This document shows positions 62,810 to 64,000 of a stretch of DNA of 64,000 nt, one piece after another; position 1 is the first letter of the stretch, and each line of letters starts with the position of its first letter. The translations under genes and the position numbers were made by a program. Under the pieces are notes generated by a model. It had not been told where the DNA came from and searched no databases. It saw only the letters and a list, made by a program, of their open reading frames with translations. This DNA comes from Tigriopus japonicus (Eukaryota > Arthropoda > Copepoda > Harpacticoida > Harpacticidae): contig CM021317.1 of NCBI GenBank assembly GCA_010645155.1, positions 399,770 to 463,769 of the forward strand, given 5' to 3'.

Positions 62810-64000
62810 CGTTGAGATCAAGTCTCATCGGGTGAAATTGAAATGAGGACTGAGATATCGAGCTACGTTGTATTTGATGGGACAATTTTTTATCATCTTC
62901 TAGATTAGAAATGATTAAATCAGATTCCGAGGAGAACATCCAAGGGGTAAAAGGCGAATTAAGATAAGAAAAAACGGACGAGGCTAGCGATATAAATCAT
63001 CACTAATTGGTATGTTAAGCGTGCGCCAAGGTGTGCTAGTAGCATTGACTTCAAGTCAACTTCAAGTAACCCTTCTCACTATTTGACCTTAACATTAGAG
63101 TCTACTTAACATAAGGTTTGAACGACGAGAAGCATGACTGGAAGCATGCAAAGAGGGAAGTTCTCCGGCGTCGTTGAAGAATTCTCAATCGAACACTTCA
63201 ACGCCGATAGAACCAACTCCAAGAAAAAAATTCAGTGCTTCTTTGAACTTGCTGTCAAAAATTGCACGCCCCCTGACCTGTTCTTCTGCCCGGGGTTGAA
63301 AAGGGTGCGAGAAGGAGACAAAAGGAGAAATGTGGGATAGCTGAAATCAGGAGGTGACGGCTTTGAGAGGGGGCGAGTAAACGATCTTAGATGTTGGGGA
63401 ATTTCAAGATCGAAACGGACCGTCACATTCGAGAAAAGCCAAATCGATGGAGAAAATCAGGCAAGCACACTCTGAAGTAAACTTGCAAGTCAACTATCGA
63501 CCTTTGCCATCATAGCATACGAGCTAGTACTGTATGTAGGAACCACTAGGAACACGTGAGTTGGGTTCTTCTGCAAATGAAACGTTGATTTTTTGGTGGA
63601 CTAGAGCTCTGAAGTCTTTGGAGAGCTCTAGGGTGGACTTGACTTTTCAATTTGCAATTTAATCAGTTGAATCAAACATCAGAGTCAAGTGTTACGTTTT
63701 GTAAAAGCTATATCACCATTCAATCCAACACAAAATGAGGTGGCCTACTTCTATTTGGTTTTTATCACAAAAAGGCCTGTAAAACAATCCAAGTAGTGTT
63801 CGGATACTGAATATTTTTTTTCTCTAAAGCTCAAAATTATTAAGATGAGCTTTTACAAACTAGGAAAAGTTGAAACATTTCCGTTACGGAAAGTGGAACC
63901 CCCTGGTATAAGCAGTACTTTCTTTTGGTTCTGGATTCTTACCCTCCCCTGGGAGAATGTAGCATTTTCTACCGGGAAAATATTAGTGACAACAAGCTTT
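62810..64000. other. Non-coding upstream flank of inxC
   Basis: About 1.2 kb with no recognisable gene. A short plus-strand frame at 63134-63340 shows no known domain. The inxC promoter is expected here. The 30 bases before the ATG resemble those before inxA and inxB. Confidence 0.5.

Overview
This is eukaryotic nuclear DNA, most likely from an arthropod and probably a crustacean. The innexin (gap-junction) genes are of arthropod type, one gene has GT-AG introns up to 29.6 kb, and there are microsatellites and DNA-transposon relics. There are no bacterial operons, and I found no tRNA, rRNA or CRISPR array by eye. A copepod would fit, but the sequence alone does not prove it.

All recognisable protein-coding content is innexins. 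On the minus strand there are three intronless Inx2-type paralogues: inxA (840-3089), inxB (56817-58472) and inxC (61418-62809). On the plus strand, between inxA and inxB, lies a four-exon shaking-B (shakB) orthologue. Its exons are 15321-15677, 45233-45452, 49985-50407 and 52690-52781, and its introns are about 29.6, 4.5 and 2.3 kb. The joined exons give a complete 363-residue innexin with clean GT-AG junctions.

Layout: 1-839 is the inxA 3' flank. 840-3089 is inxA, whose C-tail carries two in-frame minisatellites (8 x 42 bp and 12 x 36 bp). 3090-15320 is non-coding with simple repeats. 15321-52781 is shakB, with a 648-bp hAT-like MITE in intron 3. 52782-56816 is non-coding. 56817-58472 is inxB. 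58473-61204 is intergenic and holds a probable 1.6-kb hAT-like element that starts 64 bp upstream of the inxB ATG. 61205-62809 is inxC together with an open, homologous tail lying beyond its stop codon. 62810-64000 is non-coding.

Innexins form hexameric or octameric hemichannels that dock between cells. ShakB-type innexins form electrical synapses, and Inx2-type innexins form epithelial and glial junctions and often assemble heteromerically. Here the membrane cores of the three Inx2-like paralogues are kept nearly identical, with mosaic tracts that look like gene conversion. Their cytoplasmic tails have diverged strongly in length and composition but share an acidic dileucine motif. This suggests similar channels with different tail-mediated trafficking or partners.
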